Source: Mariniphaga sp.
GTDB lineage: Bacteria; Bacteroidota; Bacteroidia; Bacteroidales; Prolixibacteraceae
Length of the DNA stretch: 64,000 nucleotides
NCBI GenBank assembly: GCA_025355585.1
Contig: JANXZJ010000079.1
Coordinates: 62,001 to 126,000, forward strand
Direction: 5' to 3'
This document shows, one piece after another, positions 33,418 to 42,163 of this stretch. A model generated the notes under the pieces. The model did no database searches and had not been told where the DNA came from. It was given only the letters and a program-made list of their open reading frames with translations. The translations under genes were made by a program, and so were the position numbers. How positions within the stretch are numbered: the first letter of the stretch is position 1; each line of letters starts with the position of its first letter.

Positions 33418-33870
33418 ATGGAAAAACATCTGAAAGTAAGTGCAATAAAAGATGGCACTGTCATTGATCATATCCCCACAAAAGCGCTTTTTAAGGTAAT
33501 TAAAATTCTCAAACTTGAAGAGTGCAGCCAAATGGTTACTTTTGGTAATAACCTCGACAGCAAGGCAATGGGTGCAAAAGCAATTATTAAAATCGCCAAC
33601 CGGTTTTTTGCTGACGAAGAAGTGAATAAAATTGCATTAGTGGCACCTCACGCAAAACTAAATACGATTCGTGACTACAACGTGATCGAAAAACGTGTTG
33701 TTGAAACCCCCGGGGAAATCAGAGGAATTGTCAGATGCTTCAATCCTAGCTGTATAACCAATGCCGAAAATATTACAACCCGTTTCGAAGTGCTTTCCGA
33801 CAAACCAATTGCAATGAAATGTTTTTATTGCGAAAAAATAACGAATGAAAACGAAATGGTTTTCTTCTAA
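33418..33870 (+). CDS. pyrI: Aspartate carbamoyltransferase regulatory subunit
   Basis: A 150-residue regulatory chain of ATCase. The N-terminal nucleotide-binding domain (KVSAIKDGTVIDHIPTKAL) senses CTP and ATP; the C-terminal domain has the zinc cysteines in CFNPSC and CFYC (about residues 107-140), which hold the contact with PyrB. Together with the leader attenuator this gives two levels of pyrimidine control. The next gene follows after 29 bases. Confidence 0.98.
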   Translation: MEKHLKVSAIKDGTVIDHIPTKALFKVIKILKLEECSQMVTFGNNLDSKAMGAKAIIKIANRFFADEEVNKIALVAPHAKLNTIRDYNVIEKRVVETPGEIRGIVRCFNPSCITNAENITTRFEVLSDKPIAMKCFYCEKITNENEMVFF

Positions 33871-33899
33871 AATTCGAAAACAACTTAATGTAGGGCAAG

Positions 33900-34358
33900 A
33901 TGAAAACTGAACTTAAACAACTACTTCTGGAAATTGACAGCTTCGTTTCGTCAGGAACAACCAGGAGTGAGATTTTACTGAATACATGCAAACTACTAAA
34001 AGACAATGTATATCACTATGATTGGGTTGGATTCTATCTGCTTGATGAGCAGAATTCAAATCTGATTCTGGAGGTGTACGACGGAAAAACCACCGAACAT
34101 ACTATGATTCCGGTTGGAAAAGGAGTATGTGGACAAGTTGCTGAGAGTAAAAAACTTAAAGTTGTTCAGGACGTGAGCCAGGAAGGTAACTATATCGCCT
34201 GCAGCCTGGATGTACAAAGCGAAATAGTGGTGCCAATTTTGAAGGGAGATAAATTTGTAGCCGAAATCGACATTGATTCCCACTCCCCTTCCCCATTTAC
34301 CGTTGACGACGAAATATTTTTGACTTCGGTATGCCAGAAACTTTCGGTATTATTTTGA
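33900..34358 (+). CDS. GAF-domain protein, probable free methionine-(R)-sulfoxide reductase
   Basis: A 152-residue single GAF domain. The motifs GVCGQVAE and YIACSLDVQSEIVVPI correspond to the two cysteines that in E. coli fRMsr are Cys94 and the catalytic Cys118; the third cysteine of the E. coli enzyme (Cys84) is missing. A thioredoxin-dependent reductase of free methionine sulfoxide is therefore likely but with a two-cysteine mechanism. It is downstream of pyrI in the same direction and is closed by a strong terminator. Confidence 0.8.
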   Translation: MKTELKQLLLEIDSFVSSGTTRSEILLNTCKLLKDNVYHYDWVGFYLLDEQNSNLILEVYDGKTTEHTMIPVGKGVCGQVAESKKLKVVQDVSQEGNYIACSLDVQSEIVVPILKGDKFVAEIDIDSHSPSPFTVDDEIFLTSVCQKLSVLF

Positions 34359-34375
34359 ACAAAGTATTGTAGTTC

Positions 34376-34403
34376 AAAAAAGCTGGATAACTCCAGCTTT
34401 TTT
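34376..34403. terminator. Bidirectional terminator
   Basis: A 12-bp perfect stem (AAAAAAGCTGGA with its complement) and a 4-base loop, with T runs on both strands, between the converging GAF and DUF4293 genes. Confidence 0.9.
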
Positions 34404-34406
34404 TGA

Positions 34407-34871
34407 TTATCGGATTCTGTCAATTGACCTCACAAGTAATTCATCCTTCGATATGGCCCTGATGGCCAGATAAATTAATATTGCAGCTATTACAGGAAAA
34501 ACGAGATAAATGGTAAGTGAATAGACCCCCATTAATAATTTAGCACCCGACCAAACATAGTAAAAGATTAATCCGCCAAGACCAAGCAGTATAAAAATAT
34601 TAATCGTTGAAATCCTCATTTGGAGAACTCTGTTTTTATACAGAAAAATAGTCACCAAAATAAGTATCAGGCTCATAGCCCATAACAAAACTAACGGCAG
34701 ACTACTGTAAATAATTTCAGATTTTTGAACTCCTTCAAGATAAATTCCTTTAATATCAAAACGATAAATACTTCCCTCTTTCCCGGCAATTTCTGCAAAC
34801 GGAACATAGAAAAGGGCACCGATTAGGATTTCTGCAATCAGCAAATAAACTGTTTGAATTCTCTGTATCAT
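34407..34871 (-). CDS. DUF4293 membrane protein
   Basis: A 154-residue protein with four predicted transmembrane helices (IQTVYLLIAEILIGALFYV, PLVLLWAMSLILILVTIFLY, INIFILLGLGGLIFYYVW, YLVFPVIAAILIYLAIRAI) and the typical MIQRIQTVYLL start of DUF4293. The family is restricted to Bacteroidota and has no known function. It is transcribed alone, opposite its neighbours. Confidence 0.85.
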   Translation of the reverse strand: MIQRIQTVYLLIAEILIGALFYVPFAEIAGKEGSIYRFDIKGIYLEGVQKSEIIYSSLPLVLLWAMSLILILVTIFLYKNRVLQMRISTINIFILLGLGGLIFYYVWSGAKLLMGVYSLTIYLVFPVIAAILIYLAIRAISKDELLVRSIDRIR

Positions 34872-35045
34872 TATTTTATAATTTTCTACAAAAATATCAA
34901 TTATGAGTTAAAAACCATGTGTAACTAATCGAACTTTGAAGTCCTTTTTCATCTTAAAACCGGCAATACGTCCAAACGGCATCAGCAAAACAGCTTCTAC
35001 CAACATTCAAGAACAATTATTTTAAACTGATTTTGCTTATGTCCA

Positions 35046-35053
35046 TATTTTTG
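35046..35053 (+). promoter_or_regulatory. -7 element of the nucleoside phosphorylase gene
   Basis: TATTTTTG fits TAnnTTTG, 32 bases before the start codon; no well-spaced -33 box. The remaining 34872-35045 stretch shows nothing else recognisable. Confidence 0.4.
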
Positions 35054-35085
35054 AATAGTTTTGGTTAAAACTAGTTTATAAAATA

Positions 35086-35964
35086 ATGACAAATAAAATA
35101 GCACCATCTGAATTGATTTTGAATGCTGACGGCTCCATCTTTCATTTACATCTTAAACCGGGTCAAATTGCCACTGATGTAATCCTGGTCGGTGACCCGG
35201 GCAGAGTTGAAATGATTGCAGATTTTTTTGACGAGATTGAGGTAAAAGCCCAGAACAGAGAATTTGTCACCGTTACAGGACGTTACAAGGGAAAAAGAAT
35301 TACAGTGCTCTCTACGGGTATCGGAACCGATAACATTGATATTGTGATCAATGAACTTGATGCGTTGGTGAACATCGATCTCGGGACACGTGAGATCAAA
35401 GCAGATAAAACAAGTTTGAACCTGATCAGAATCGGTACTTCAGGCGCATTGCAGGGGGATATACCGGTTGATGCGTTTCTGGTATCACGCAAAGCTGTTG
35501 GGTTCGACGGTTTGATGAACTTCTACGCCAGGCGCGAAGAAATTGCTGACATTGCATTTGAAAATACTTTTAAGAGTTATACAAACTGGAATCCATTGCT
35601 GGCTTCACCATATGTTGTTGACTGCAATGAAGACCTTTACAACAAAATTACAGATGGTGATTTTATCCCCGGAATTACAATCTCGGCCCCAGGATTTTAC
35701 GGCCCCCAGGGAAGGGAATTGCGTTTGAATATAATAGACCGGCAAATTAATGACAAGATTGAAGCATTCCGCTTTAATGAGATGAAAATCACGAATTACG
35801 AAATGGAGTGTTCTGCAATATATGGTCTTAGCAAATTACTGGGACATCAGGCACTTACAGTTTGTATTATCATCGCAAACCGTATCAGCCGAGATGCGAG
35901 CAGTGACTATAAACCGGTGATGAAAAGACTTGTAATTAAGATCCTCGATAAGTTGACCCAATAG
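35086..35964 (+). CDS. Uridine phosphorylase-like nucleoside phosphorylase
   Basis: A 292-residue member of the NP-I family. Phosphate and ribose contacts are visible in LVGDPGRVEMI, LSTGIGTDNIDI and RIGTSGALQGD, and the ribose-binding NYEMECSAIYG motif near residue 245. The family splits nucleosides with phosphate to base and ribose-1-phosphate; uridine is the likeliest substrate but is not proven. The gene is followed after 6 bases by a SirB1-like gene, so they may be co-transcribed. Confidence 0.9.
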   Translation: MTNKIAPSELILNADGSIFHLHLKPGQIATDVILVGDPGRVEMIADFFDEIEVKAQNREFVTVTGRYKGKRITVLSTGIGTDNIDIVINELDALVNIDLGTREIKADKTSLNLIRIGTSGALQGDIPVDAFLVSRKAVGFDGLMNFYARREEIADIAFENTFKSYTNWNPLLASPYVVDCNEDLYNKITDGDFIPGITISAPGFYGPQGRELRLNIIDRQINDKIEAFRFNEMKITNYEMECSAIYGLSKLLGHQALTVCIIIANRISRDASSDYKPVMKRLVIKILDKLTQ

Positions 35965-35970
35965 AAGAGT

Positions 35971-36840
35971 ATGGATGAAATTGTAAATATTGATACACTA
36001 CTTGCATTGATTGACGATCGCGACGAAGAAGTTTTCTTTGCCGTAAGGGACAAATTATTCGAATCCGGACCTGCGATATTACCTGTTCTGGAGTATGCAT
36101 TGAGCAATTCAGAAAATTTGCTGCAACACGATCGCCTTGAACTGATTATTAGTCAACTTAAACTATCAAGACTGGTCGAGAAAACAGCACAATGGGCCAT
36201 TTCGGAAAATAAAACACTTTTGGACGGATGGATTTTGGCAAACACAATACACTATCCAACAATCGCTCCCGAAAAGATTGATGTCCTTATTCAAAAAATT
36301 GTCCGCGATACCTGGATTGAATTTAACGATGCCCTGACTTCACTCGAAAAAGTGTCGATCATCAACCACGTTTTTTTCGAATTATACCATTTTGAGCTAA
36401 ATACACCCGATATTTATGCTCCCGAGAACTGTCTTATAAATAACCTGCTGGTTTCACGAAGGGGAAATCTTATCTCACTTTCTACTTTATATTGCATTCT
36501 TGCTCAAAAATTAAATCTTCCGATCCATCCGGTTGGGATTGGTCAATACCTGATCATGGGTTATTACGAACCCCAGATTTCGAAAGAAGTTTACGGTGAA
36601 AATGCCGATCCCTACCTGTTTTATATCAATATGGAGCATAAAGGCGCCATCATCGGTGCAAAGGAGTTAGAGTATTTTGTGCATGAGAATAAAGAAAGCC
36701 TCGAAAATGCAACTCCCCTGAGTGCAGAAACCCTGATTAAAAAGCTGCTTGTTTCGCTCAAACAATGTTACAAATCAGTAGGAGATGATGAAAAAGCGGA
36801 GTTGACAGAGAAATTACTCGAAATACTTCGAAAGTTTTAA
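35971..36840 (+). CDS. SirB1/transglutaminase-like protein
   Basis: A 289-residue protein of the SirB1 (Transglut_core2) family. The core has SRRGNLISLSTLYCILAQKLN with the conserved Cys, then HPVGIGQYLIMGYY with the conserved His. The N-terminal 100 residues are helical. The gene is close to a nucleoside phosphorylase and ends against a converging rny, separated by a terminator. Role unknown; the transglutaminase-type triad is only partly visible. Confidence 0.8.
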   Translation: MDEIVNIDTLLALIDDRDEEVFFAVRDKLFESGPAILPVLEYALSNSENLLQHDRLELIISQLKLSRLVEKTAQWAISENKTLLDGWILANTIHYPTIAPEKIDVLIQKIVRDTWIEFNDALTSLEKVSIINHVFFELYHFELNTPDIYAPENCLINNLLVSRRGNLISLSTLYCILAQKLNLPIHPVGIGQYLIMGYYEPQISKEVYGENADPYLFYINMEHKGAIIGAKELEYFVHENKESLENATPLSAETLIKKLLVSLKQCYKSVGDDEKAELTEKLLEILRKF

Positions 36841-36844
36841 TATG

Positions 36845-36872
36845 AAAAATGGGGCTTTCGGCCCCATCTTTC
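36845..36872. terminator. Bidirectional terminator between SirB1-like and rny genes
   Basis: ATGGGGC (36849-36855) pairs with GCCCCAT (36861-36867) around a TTTCG loop, flanked by AAA and TTT extensions. Confidence 0.75.
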
Positions 36873-36895
36873 ATATTACATCAGAATCAAATTTT

Positions 36896-38449
36896 CTATT
36901 TTGCATAGCTCACAGCCCGTGTTTCACGGATAACTGTGATTTTCACCTGACCAGGATAAGTCATTTCATCCTGAATTTTCTTCGCGATATCATACGAAAG
37001 ATTTTCGGCTTCTATGTCCGTCATCTTATCACTTCCAACAATCACCCGAAGTTCGCGCCCTGCCTGAATTGCATATGTTTTAGTCACGCCAGGATACGAA
37101 AGCGCCATGTTTTCGAGGTCATTTAACCGTTTGATGTACGATTCAACGGCTTCACGGCGGGCACCGGGACGGGCACCTGAAATAGCGTCACAAGCCTGTA
37201 CGATCGGTGCAAGTAAGCTATCCATCTCAACTTCATCGTGATGAGATCCGATAGCATTGCAGATATCGGGTTTTTCCTTGAACTTTTCAGCCAATTTCAT
37301 CCCCAAAATCGCATGTGGTAATTCGGGCTCATCATCCGGAACTTTACCAATATCGTGCAGTAATCCGGCACGTTTGGCACGTTTAGGATTGAGTCCCAAC
37401 TCTGCAGCCATGATGGCACACAAGTTGGCAGTCTCACGCGAATGCTGTAATAAATTTTGGCCGTACGATGAGCGGTATTTCATTTTACCGATCAGGCGGA
37501 TCAATTCAGGATGTAATCCATGAACGCCAAGATCAATCGTTGTACGTTTACCGGTTTCTATAATCTCCTCCTCGACTTGTTTCTTTACTTTATTCACAAC
37601 CTCTTCAATGCGGGCCGGATGGATACGCCCGTCCGTAACAAGCTGATGTAAAGCCAGCCGGGCAATTTCGCGCCTTACCGGGTCAAAAGCCGAGAGCACA
37701 ATCGCTTCGGGGGTGTCATCAACAATAATTTCAACTCCTGTCGCAGCTTCGAGGGCACGAATATTTCGTCCTTCGCGTCCGATGATCCTGCCTTTGATTT
37801 CGTCACTCTCGATATGAAAAACAGTAACAGAGTTTTCGATCGCCGTTTCGGAAGCAACACGCTGAATCGATTTGACAATGATCTTTTTAGCCTCTTTGTT
37901 GGCCGTCATCTTAGCTTCATCCATAATCTCCTGAATGAATGACATTGCTTCCGTTTTAGCCTCATTTTTCAATGAGTCAATAAGCTGTGATTTTGCCTCG
38001 TCTGCTGAGATACCTGATAAAGCCTCGAGTTGTTGTACCTGTTGTTTATGCAGTTTCTGCATCTCCTCTTCTCTTTGTTCAACTAATTCAAGCTGAACAT
38101 TCAGGTTTTCGCGAATCGAATCAATTTCCCGCTCCGAATTTTCAAAATCTTTAATACTGCGCTGCAGCTCTTCTTTCCGTTGAAGATAAATGGTCTCTTT
38201 CTGCTTTAATTTGTTTTCTGTACTCGAAATCCTAAGATTCCGCTCATTAATGTAAGTTTCATGCTCCGATTTAAGTTGCATAAACTTCTCCTTCGCCTGA
38301 AGCATCTTTTTCTCTTTCAGTACTTCAGCCTGTACCTCTGCATCGGCAAGCAATTTTTCCTTTTTCTTCGTCAGCATCATATCCCACAGAAAATAGGCGG
38401 CGGTACCTCCTATCAACAGTGTAAGAATGCCAGTGATAATTATGTCCAT
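36896..38449 (-). CDS. rny: Ribonuclease Y
   Basis: A 517-residue membrane-anchored endoribonuclease that initiates mRNA decay. An N-terminal helix ([20 protein letters not shown]) is followed by a long coiled coil (about 30-160), a KH domain ([19 protein letters not shown], about 215-235) and an HD domain with [12 protein letters not shown] and SHHDEVEM. Length and architecture match the family. It is the last gene of a zapA-containing group on the minus strand. Confidence 0.97.
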   Translation of the reverse strand: MDIIITGILTLLIGGTAAYFLWDMMLTKKKEKLLADAEVQAEVLKEKKMLQAKEKFMQLKSEHETYINERNLRISSTENKLKQKETIYLQRKEELQRSIKDFENSEREIDSIRENLNVQLELVEQREEEMQKLHKQQVQQLEALSGISADEAKSQLIDSLKNEAKTEAMSFIQEIMDEAKMTANKEAKKIIVKSIQRVASETAIENSVTVFHIESDEIKGRIIGREGRNIRALEAATGVEIIVDDTPEAIVLSAFDPVRREIARLALHQLVTDGRIHPARIEEVVNKVKKQVEEEIIETGKRTTIDLGVHGLHPELIRLIGKMKYRSSYGQNLLQHSRETANLCAIMAAELGLNPKRAKRAGLLHDIGKVPDDEPELPHAILGMKLAEKFKEKPDICNAIGSHHDEVEMDSLLAPIVQACDAISGARPGARREAVESYIKRLNDLENMALSYPGVTKTYAIQAGRELRVIVGSDKMTDIEAENLSYDIAKKIQDEMTYPGQVKITVIRETRAVSYAK

Positions 38450-38475
38450 TAGTAAAATACAATTAAAGGTTTAAC

Positions 38476-38549
38476 AAAAAAATACCGCAAATTCAAATTA
38501 CCCGATAAGCAGTAAAACTGCTCATCCTGAATAATTGAAAAATGCGGGT
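38476..38549 (-). terminator. Long rod-shaped hairpin with T7 tail between zapA and rny
   Basis: On the minus strand, complementary ends (ACCCGCA with TGCGGT) enclose a roughly 65-base imperfect rod with an inner stem GATGAGCAG/CTGCTTATC, followed directly by seven T (plus-strand 38476-38482). It works as a terminator for zapA, but its length suggests a possible small structured RNA at the same place. Confidence 0.65.
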
Positions 38550-38567
38550 CTATTTAGAATTTAAAAA

Positions 38568-38861
38568 CTAATTCTCCTTTTCAAGAAACTCTGCCAGAAA
38601 ATCATTCATCACTTCCAATTCATCGACCAATGGCGAAATATCAATACGCTTTTCGGTATCAAACTTCTGAATTACAAACTGGAGTGTCGCCATAGCAAGA
38701 CAATCCTGCAAGTCTTTCGAAGCATACTTTTGCTTATATTGAACCACCTTTTCGTTGATAATTTTCGCTGCCTTACGAATACCCTCCTCCTCATTGCGAT
38801 CAATCCTCAAAGGATACATACGGTCGGCTATATTGATATTTATCGAAAGTTTATCATCCAT
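38568..38861 (-). CDS. zapA: Cell division protein ZapA
   Basis: A 97-residue ZapA. The N-terminal strand pair (INIADRMYPLRI) and the following helix with RKAAKIINEKV and DLQDCLAMATLQF match the family. ZapA bundles FtsZ filaments at the division site. It lies 11 bases behind a coiled-coil protein gene that is its constant neighbour in this phylum. Confidence 0.95.
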   Translation of the reverse strand: MDDKLSININIADRMYPLRIDRNEEEGIRKAAKIINEKVVQYKQKYASKDLQDCLAMATLQFVIQKFDTEKRIDISPLVDELEVMNDFLAEFLEKEN

Positions 38862-38872
38862 AGCATGTTGTA

Positions 38873-39166
38873 TTACTTATTCAACAGAGCAATACATTTG
38901 TCTATTTCCCGCACTATTCTGTTTATCTTTATTTTTGCTTCATGTGGATCTTCATCCGCACCAAGCAACGATTTTGCAAACTTTAGATCTTCCTGCTTTT
39001 TAGCCAGCTCCTCATTCTGTAAATTGAGTAACCGGATCTGCTCTCTCATTTGCGATTGTTCTTCGATTAACTGTTGCTTCTCCCTTTTCATCCGTAAGTT
39101 AAGATTGATCAGTTTATCGAGCTTACCTTTAAATTCCCGCAATAAAACAGTTTCACGCTCCGTCAT
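38873..39166 (-). CDS. Coiled-coil protein upstream of zapA
   Basis: A 97-residue protein, almost entirely coiled coil with heptads of Leu/Ile (REFKGKLDKLINLNLRMK, QMREQIRLLNLQNEELAKK). Its small size, composition and co-transcription with zapA recall ZapB-type division proteins. No direct homology can be shown from sequence features alone. A role in divisome assembly is inference. Confidence 0.75.
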   Translation of the reverse strand: MTERETVLLREFKGKLDKLINLNLRMKREKQQLIEEQSQMREQIRLLNLQNEELAKKQEDLKFAKSLLGADEDPHEAKIKINRIVREIDKCIALLNK

Positions 39167-39291
39167 ACCTATCGTTTACTGAGACAAAGTTAATATTTTA
39201 ATCATATTGCGAAAATATCTTAATCAATTAATTGCTTCGAAACGCTTTTAAAAGTTTATTAATTTAGCCATTTCTTTGAAAATTGTCAAAA

Positions 39292-41013
39292 ATGAGAGTT
39301 GTTTTATTGATTTTAGTACTGTTTGTTGGTTTTTCTTCTGTGCCTTATGCTCAAAACATCCCTGTTAATGATTCATTTACAAGCCCTCTAAATCCTCCGT
39401 TCTTTTTCTCCGGGGATTTTGGCGAATTAAGGACTTCTCATTTTCATTCTGGCCTTGATTACCGTACGCAGGGGCGAACCGGACTGCCTGTGTATGCTGT
39501 TAAGGACGGATATATTTCCAGAATCGGTATCTCTCCTACTGGTTATGGTAACGCGCTATATATGAACCACCCTGACGGAACTTCATCAGTTTACGGCCAT
39601 CTCGAGAGGTTTCAACCCCAACTGCAGGAATACGTTAAAGACAAACAATATGATCGTGAGAGTTTTCAGCTGAATATCACCCTTGCTTCTGGCGAATTTC
39701 ACTTTAAAAAAGGTGAGATCATCGCATGGTCAGGTAATAGCGGAAGCTCAGGTGGTCCGCATCTTCATTTTGAAATCAGGAATACAAAATCTGAAAGAGC
39801 TTATAATCCATTGTTCTACAAATTAGGAATTAAGGACAACAGCGCACCCAAAATAACCGCCTTGTACGTTTACCCGTTGACGGCAAACAGTAACGTGGGT
39901 CAGGACCGGAGCAAAAAAAGGTTTGAAACGATACCTGTGCCAGGTGGATACCGCTTAAAACTAAATCTCCCCATTGGCCTTTTCGGCAAAATAGGTTATG
40001 GAATTCAGGCCGATGATGATTTCAACGGGGTTGGATTAAAAATTGGCATCTATTCCGCTGCTCTGTTTTGCGACGGCCGGCAGGTTTTCGGCTTTAAAAT
40101 GAATAATTTTTCATTCGACGATACACGGTATGCCAATTCACAAGCCGATTTCGAAGAGTATCAAAAATCGCATCACTGGATTCAACGATTATATAAGCAA
40201 CCTGGAAATCGCCTCGATATTTATGATCCGGAGGACAAAAGCGGAGTTCTAAACCTTGATGACGGGAAAGGGCATGAATATGAGATCGTTGTGTCAGACG
40301 CATTTAAAAATAAAACCAGCCTGAAGTTTCATACCACGAGTAAAAAATCATCGTTGCCTGCTAAAAATCAATCTTCCGGTAAACTTTTTCAATATAATCA
40401 ATCCAACGAATTTGAAAATGACAAAATCCGGATCGATATGCCTGCAGGTGCACTGTATGATAACCTTGACTTCGTCTGGAAATCGTCACCTAAGCCTTCG
40501 GGCTGTTATTCAGAATTACACCAGGTAAGTTCAAAGTTTATCCCATTACAGAAACCCTACACACTTTCTATAAAATGTGACTGGATTCCTGATAACTTAA
40601 GAAATAAGGCTTTAATTGTATTGGTTGACCCGGCATCGGGACAGAAATCGGCGGTTGGCGGCGAATATTCGGGCGGATGGGTAACTGCGAAAACAAATCT
40701 TCTGGGAAGTTTTGCTATCGCAATTGACAAAACACCTCCTTCGATTACAGCATTAAGTATTAAGGATAAAAAAACGCTTACAAATCCTTCAAAAATACAG
40801 TTCAAAATTACAGACGATCTTTCGGGAATAAAAACTTATCGCGGTGAAATTGACGGCAATTGGGTGCTCTACGAATATGATGCAAAATCAAAATTGCTTA
40901 CCTACACTTTCGACAAAAGCAGGATGGCTTTCGGAAAATCGCATCTGGTTAGACTGATGGTAACCGACAACCAGGGAAACAGTAATGAATATAAAGCAGT
41001 TATATACAAATGA
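39292..41013 (+). CDS. M23-family metallopeptidase
   Basis: A 573-residue secreted peptidase, counted from the ATG at 39292; an upstream in-frame TTG at 39283 is less likely. A signal peptide (MRVVLLILVLFVGFSSVPYA) precedes the LytM/M23 domain with zinc ligands in HFHSGLDYR and GPHLHFEIRN (about 50-165), plus GNALYMNHPDGTSSVYGHLE. The remaining 400 residues form beta-rich repeats of unknown role. It cleaves peptidoglycan cross-links, or activates another hydrolase. Its last codon overlaps the anmK start by 4 bases, linking cell-wall cleavage to recycling. Confidence 0.92.
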   Translation: MRVVLLILVLFVGFSSVPYAQNIPVNDSFTSPLNPPFFFSGDFGELRTSHFHSGLDYRTQGRTGLPVYAVKDGYISRIGISPTGYGNALYMNHPDGTSSVYGHLERFQPQLQEYVKDKQYDRESFQLNITLASGEFHFKKGEIIAWSGNSGSSGGPHLHFEIRNTKSERAYNPLFYKLGIKDNSAPKITALYVYPLTANSNVGQDRSKKRFETIPVPGGYRLKLNLPIGLFGKIGYGIQADDDFNGVGLKIGIYSAALFCDGRQVFGFKMNNFSFDDTRYANSQADFEEYQKSHHWIQRLYKQPGNRLDIYDPEDKSGVLNLDDGKGHEYEIVVSDAFKNKTSLKFHTTSKKSSLPAKNQSSGKLFQYNQSNEFENDKIRIDMPAGALYDNLDFVWKSSPKPSGCYSELHQVSSKFIPLQKPYTLSIKCDWIPDNLRNKALIVLVDPASGQKSAVGGEYSGGWVTAKTNLLGSFAIAIDKTPPSITALSIKDKKTLTNPSKIQFKITDDLSGIKTYRGEIDGNWVLYEYDAKSKLLTYTFDKSRMAFGKSHLVRLMVTDNQGNSNEYKAVIYK

Positions 41014-42065
41014 GAACATTAGCGCTTGGCATCATGTCGGGGACATCGCTTGACGGAATCGACATCGCATTATGCCGTTTTACACAGACTGACGACAAAT
41101 GGACCTACGAAATAGTGGAGGCAGAAACAATTGCCTATCCATCCGTGTGGCTCGAAAAGTTAAAGGAAGCCCCTAACCTGAAGGCTGAGGAGTTTTTGAT
41201 GCTGAACGATGAATATGGTTGTTATACTGGTAAACTGATTAATGAATTTCTTAAGGGAAAAGAGTCGCCACAGCTGATTGCCTCCCATGGCCATACGATA
41301 TTCCACCAACCCGGGAAAAAGTTCACCTATCAGTTAGGAAACGGTGCTTCAATTGCTGCTTCAACCCAAATTACAACGGTTAGCGATTTCAGAAGTTTCG
41401 ATGTTGCACTTGGTGGTCAAGGGGCACCGCTTGTTCCAATTGGTGATCAGCTGCTCTTCGCCGAATTCAACTATTGCCTGAACATAGGCGGGTTTGCCAA
41501 TATTTCGTTTGACCAGAATGGTACCCGAATCGCATTTGATGTTTGTCCGACCAACATAGTTTTGAATGAATTGGCACTTCAGAAAGGATTTGCATTCGAT
41601 AAGGATGGTGGTTTGGGGGCTGCTGGAAAAATAAGCGAAACATTGCTTCATGAACTCAACAATCTTGATTTCTACCGTCAAAAATGGCCAAAATCACTGG
41701 GACGTGAATGGATTGAAAATCAAATAATGCCTTTATTATCAGCTTCGGGGCTCTCCATCGAAGATCAGGCAGCCACAATGTACGAACACATCGCATTACA
41801 GATTTCAACTATTATTGGGAATGATGGCAAACTGTTGGCAACCGGTGGCGGATCAAAAAATCGGTTCCTTATCGAACAGTTAAAGCTTAAAACCTCTTGC
41901 CAGATCGTTCTTCCCGACGAAAAATTAATTGACTTCAAAGAGGCGCTCATATTTGCTTTTCTGGGTGTTCTTGCTTTCAATGGCCAGATCAACATTCGTG
42001 CTTCGGTTACAGGGGCAACCCGCGATCACATAGGAGGGATCATTTATAATATGGGCAATAAGTGA
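41010..42065 (+). CDS. anmK: Anhydro-N-acetylmuramic acid kinase
   Basis: A 351-residue kinase that opens and phosphorylates 1,6-anhydroMurNAc, a product of peptidoglycan turnover. Characteristic motifs are GIMSGTSLDGIDIALC at the start, SHGHTIFHQ, GGQGAPLVPIGD, CLNIGGFANIS and ATGGGSKN. It overlaps the M23 peptidase gene by four bases (ATGA), indicating translational coupling. Confidence 0.97.
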   Translation: MRTLALGIMSGTSLDGIDIALCRFTQTDDKWTYEIVEAETIAYPSVWLEKLKEAPNLKAEEFLMLNDEYGCYTGKLINEFLKGKESPQLIASHGHTIFHQPGKKFTYQLGNGASIAASTQITTVSDFRSFDVALGGQGAPLVPIGDQLLFAEFNYCLNIGGFANISFDQNGTRIAFDVCPTNIVLNELALQKGFAFDKDGGLGAAGKISETLLHELNNLDFYRQKWPKSLGREWIENQIMPLLSASGLSIEDQAATMYEHIALQISTIIGNDGKLLATGGGSKNRFLIEQLKLKTSCQIVLPDEKLIDFKEALIFAFLGVLAFNGQINIRASVTGATRDHIGGIIYNMGNK

Positions 42066-42129
42066 CAAAACTCATTAAAAAAAGCACTTTATCCATCTGA
42101 TTAAAAAGTTATACCTACAACTTATTTCA

Positions 42130-42137
42130 TATTTTTG
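42130..42137 (+). promoter_or_regulatory. -7 element of the C69 peptidase gene
   Basis: TATTTTTG fits TAnnTTTG, 26 bases before the start codon. No matching -33 box. Confidence 0.4.
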
Positions 42138-42163
42138 TCACAAACTGTATTAATATATTTACA

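Noticed and set aside
38450-38567. 6S RNA between zapA and rny
   Set aside because: The gap is only 118 bases, too short for a typical 6S RNA, and the fold fits a terminator-like rod better.
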